From assembly GCA_031255055.1 (NCBI GenBank), contig JAIRTG010000136.1, positions 1 through 25,609 of the forward strand: DNA of 25,609 nucleotides, read 5' to 3'. Positions 24,859 through 25,609 of the stretch are shown in pieces. Source of the stretch: Prevotellaceae bacterium (lineage in GTDB: Bacteria; Bacteroidota; Bacteroidia; Bacteroidales; Paludibacteraceae). The position numbers and the translations under genes are program-made. Below the pieces are notes generated by a model that had not been told where the DNA came from, ran no database searches, and saw nothing but the letters and a program-made list of their open reading frames with translations. The first letter of the stretch is position 1. Every line of letters begins with the position of its first letter.

Positions 24859-24866
24859 CAAATGTA
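24859..24866 (-). promoter_or_regulatory. -7 box of the two-component operon
   Basis: TACATTTG on the minus strand fits TAnnTTTG. Transcription would begin near 24852, giving a leader of about 65 nt. The -33 region is not a good match. Confidence 0.5.
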
Positions 24867-24879
24867 TGACAAAAAGAAA

Positions 24880-25182
24880 GTGAAAGTGCTAATGATGACC
24901 ACATATCACTTTTTTCAGGACGAATCAACTGCTTTTTTTTATTTTCTGTAGTAAGAATGTAACAACCTCACTATCTCGCTACTTACATAAATCCGGCGCA
25001 TGACGGAAGTTTTTTATCCGAATACTTTTTGCGGATAACAAAGCGGAACAAGTATTCGTCGTCGATTCGTCCGGGCAGACATTAACCGATTGAAACGCAG
25101 CACAGTGAATAGATTGACAGCATCATCGTTCGACGACAATTGATGAGATACTCCCCCTAACCCGCAATCTCATTCGGAGAAG
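24880..25182. other. Gene-free stretch with overlapping inverted repeats
   Basis: I see no coding signal here. Two inverted repeats overlap: TTATCCG/CGGATAA (25014-25020 with 25032-25038) and CGAATACT/AGTATTCG (25019-25026 with 25051-25058). They cannot both form as hairpins. A further 8-bp pair, GTCGTCGA/TCGACGAC, lies near 25059-25066 and 25131-25138. Nothing else is recognised. Confidence 0.6.
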
Positions 25183-25325
25183 GATCAAACAGCACAGTCC
25201 GGCCTTGTCGTCATCCTTCCCGAAAGAGAAAGAGAATTAGGGGGGGGGAAGTCTCCCCCTCGCTTCAGCCCGCTACGCGGTCTTCCGCTACCCCCTCTGC
25301 GGGGCGCTGCCCCGCAACGCCCCGT
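25183..25325 (-). repeat. Dispersed modular repeat, copy E
   Basis: This has the inverse orientation to copies A and D, with one subunit. It includes CTTGTCGTCATCCTTCCCGAAAGAG, the G-run hairpin, the CTTCCGC segment and the CGGGGCGCTGCCCCG hairpin, ending CGCCCCG at about 25324. Its left flank CAAACAGCACA... matches the inverted end of copy D in 29 of 32 bases. Unlike A, C and D it is not followed by heptamers but by the 23- and 22-bp arrays. Confidence 0.9.
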
Positions 25326-25351
25326 CCCGATTTTCAGACCCTTCTAAGGAT

Positions 25352-25553
25352 CACGCCTCGACAACGCCCGTTGTCACACCTCGACAACGCCCGTTGTCAC
25401 GCCTCGGATATTCGCGTTCGGAGACGCGGATATTCCCGTTCGGAGACGCGGATATTCCCGTTCGGAACTGCGGATATTCGCGTTCAGCGCCGCGGATATT
25501 CGCGTTCGGAACTGCGGATATTCGCGTTCGGAACTGCGGATATTCGCGTGGGG
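25352..25553. repeat. Tandem arrays: 23-bp x2 and 22-bp x6-7
   Basis: Two 23-bp units (25352-25397) each contain the hairpin GACAAC-gccc-GTTGTC. Then units of exactly 22 bp start with GGATATTC at 25406, 25428, 25450, 25472, 25494, 25516 and 25538 (the last partial). The variable part is GAGACGC, GAACTGC or CAGCGCCGC-like. The period of 22 is not a multiple of three, and frames are open on both strands, so this is not a gene. Confidence 0.93.
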
Positions 25554-25609
25554 ATCTCCATCACATAAATCAATCCGAATCACAAGAATCACAGTTCGGA
25601 CAAGTAGCC

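Noticed and set aside
25352..25553. CRISPR array
   Set aside because: Units are directly contiguous without unique spacers, and no cas genes are present. It is a plain tandem array.
25371..25592. Open frames on both strands across the 22-bp array
   Set aside because: They are open only because the repeat lacks stop codons; the 22-bp period shifts frame each unit and both strands are open.

Overview
The window looks like chromosomal DNA of a member of the Bacteroidales (phylum Bacteroidota). Three things point that way. The gene content is typical: a NigD-like lipoprotein, a DUF4834-type small membrane protein, a DUF6242-type propeller lipoprotein and a TonB-dependent receptor. Promoters match the phylum's TTTG-N19-TAnnTTTG pattern. 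Shine-Dalgarno signals are nearly absent. I cannot name the genus. No phage, insertion sequence, CRISPR or defence genes are visible; the coding part is mostly housekeeping and envelope functions.

Layout. 1-319: repeat copy A. 320-1661 (+): secreted polysaccharide deacetylase, then a PepSY-like lipoprotein. 1700-1866: repeat copy B. 1890-2045 (-): initiator tRNA-fMet with its own promoter and terminator. 2064-7507 (-): TonB-dependent receptor, small FRRWSR-motif protein, beta-propeller lipoprotein, then MlaF and MlaE of a lipid ABC transporter. 7630-8463: repeat copies C and D facing each other around long heptamer arrays. 8466-9119 (-): PAP2 phosphatase. 9178-13710 (+): NadR-type kinase, THUMP RNA methyltransferase, MetF, DUF4834 protein, carboxynorspermidine decarboxylase. 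13851-18751 (-): anSME-type radical SAM enzyme, dihydrolipoamide dehydrogenase, NigD-like lipoprotein, ComEA-like HhH protein. 18882-19349 (+): FolK. 19365-19601 (-): DUF2007 protein. 19747-22262 (+): LpxL/HtrB acyltransferase and a Wzx-like flippase. 22267-24787 (-): histidine kinase and OmpR-type regulator. 24788-25609: no gene; contains a promoter, overlapping inverted repeats, repeat copy E and 22/23-bp tandem arrays.

How genes may work together. The receptor and the adjacent propeller lipoprotein resemble the TonB receptor plus surface-propeller arrangement known from BtuB-BtuG corrinoid uptake. MlaE/MlaF, LpxL, the flippase and PAP2 all concern envelope lipids or glycans. MetF, FolK and NadR-like kinase are cofactor metabolism.

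The most unusual content is a modular intergenic repeat family, five copies in 25 kb. Each is built from strong GC hairpins and a homopyrimidine tract, and four of the five abut or contain other tandem or inverted arrays. I recognise no published name for it.
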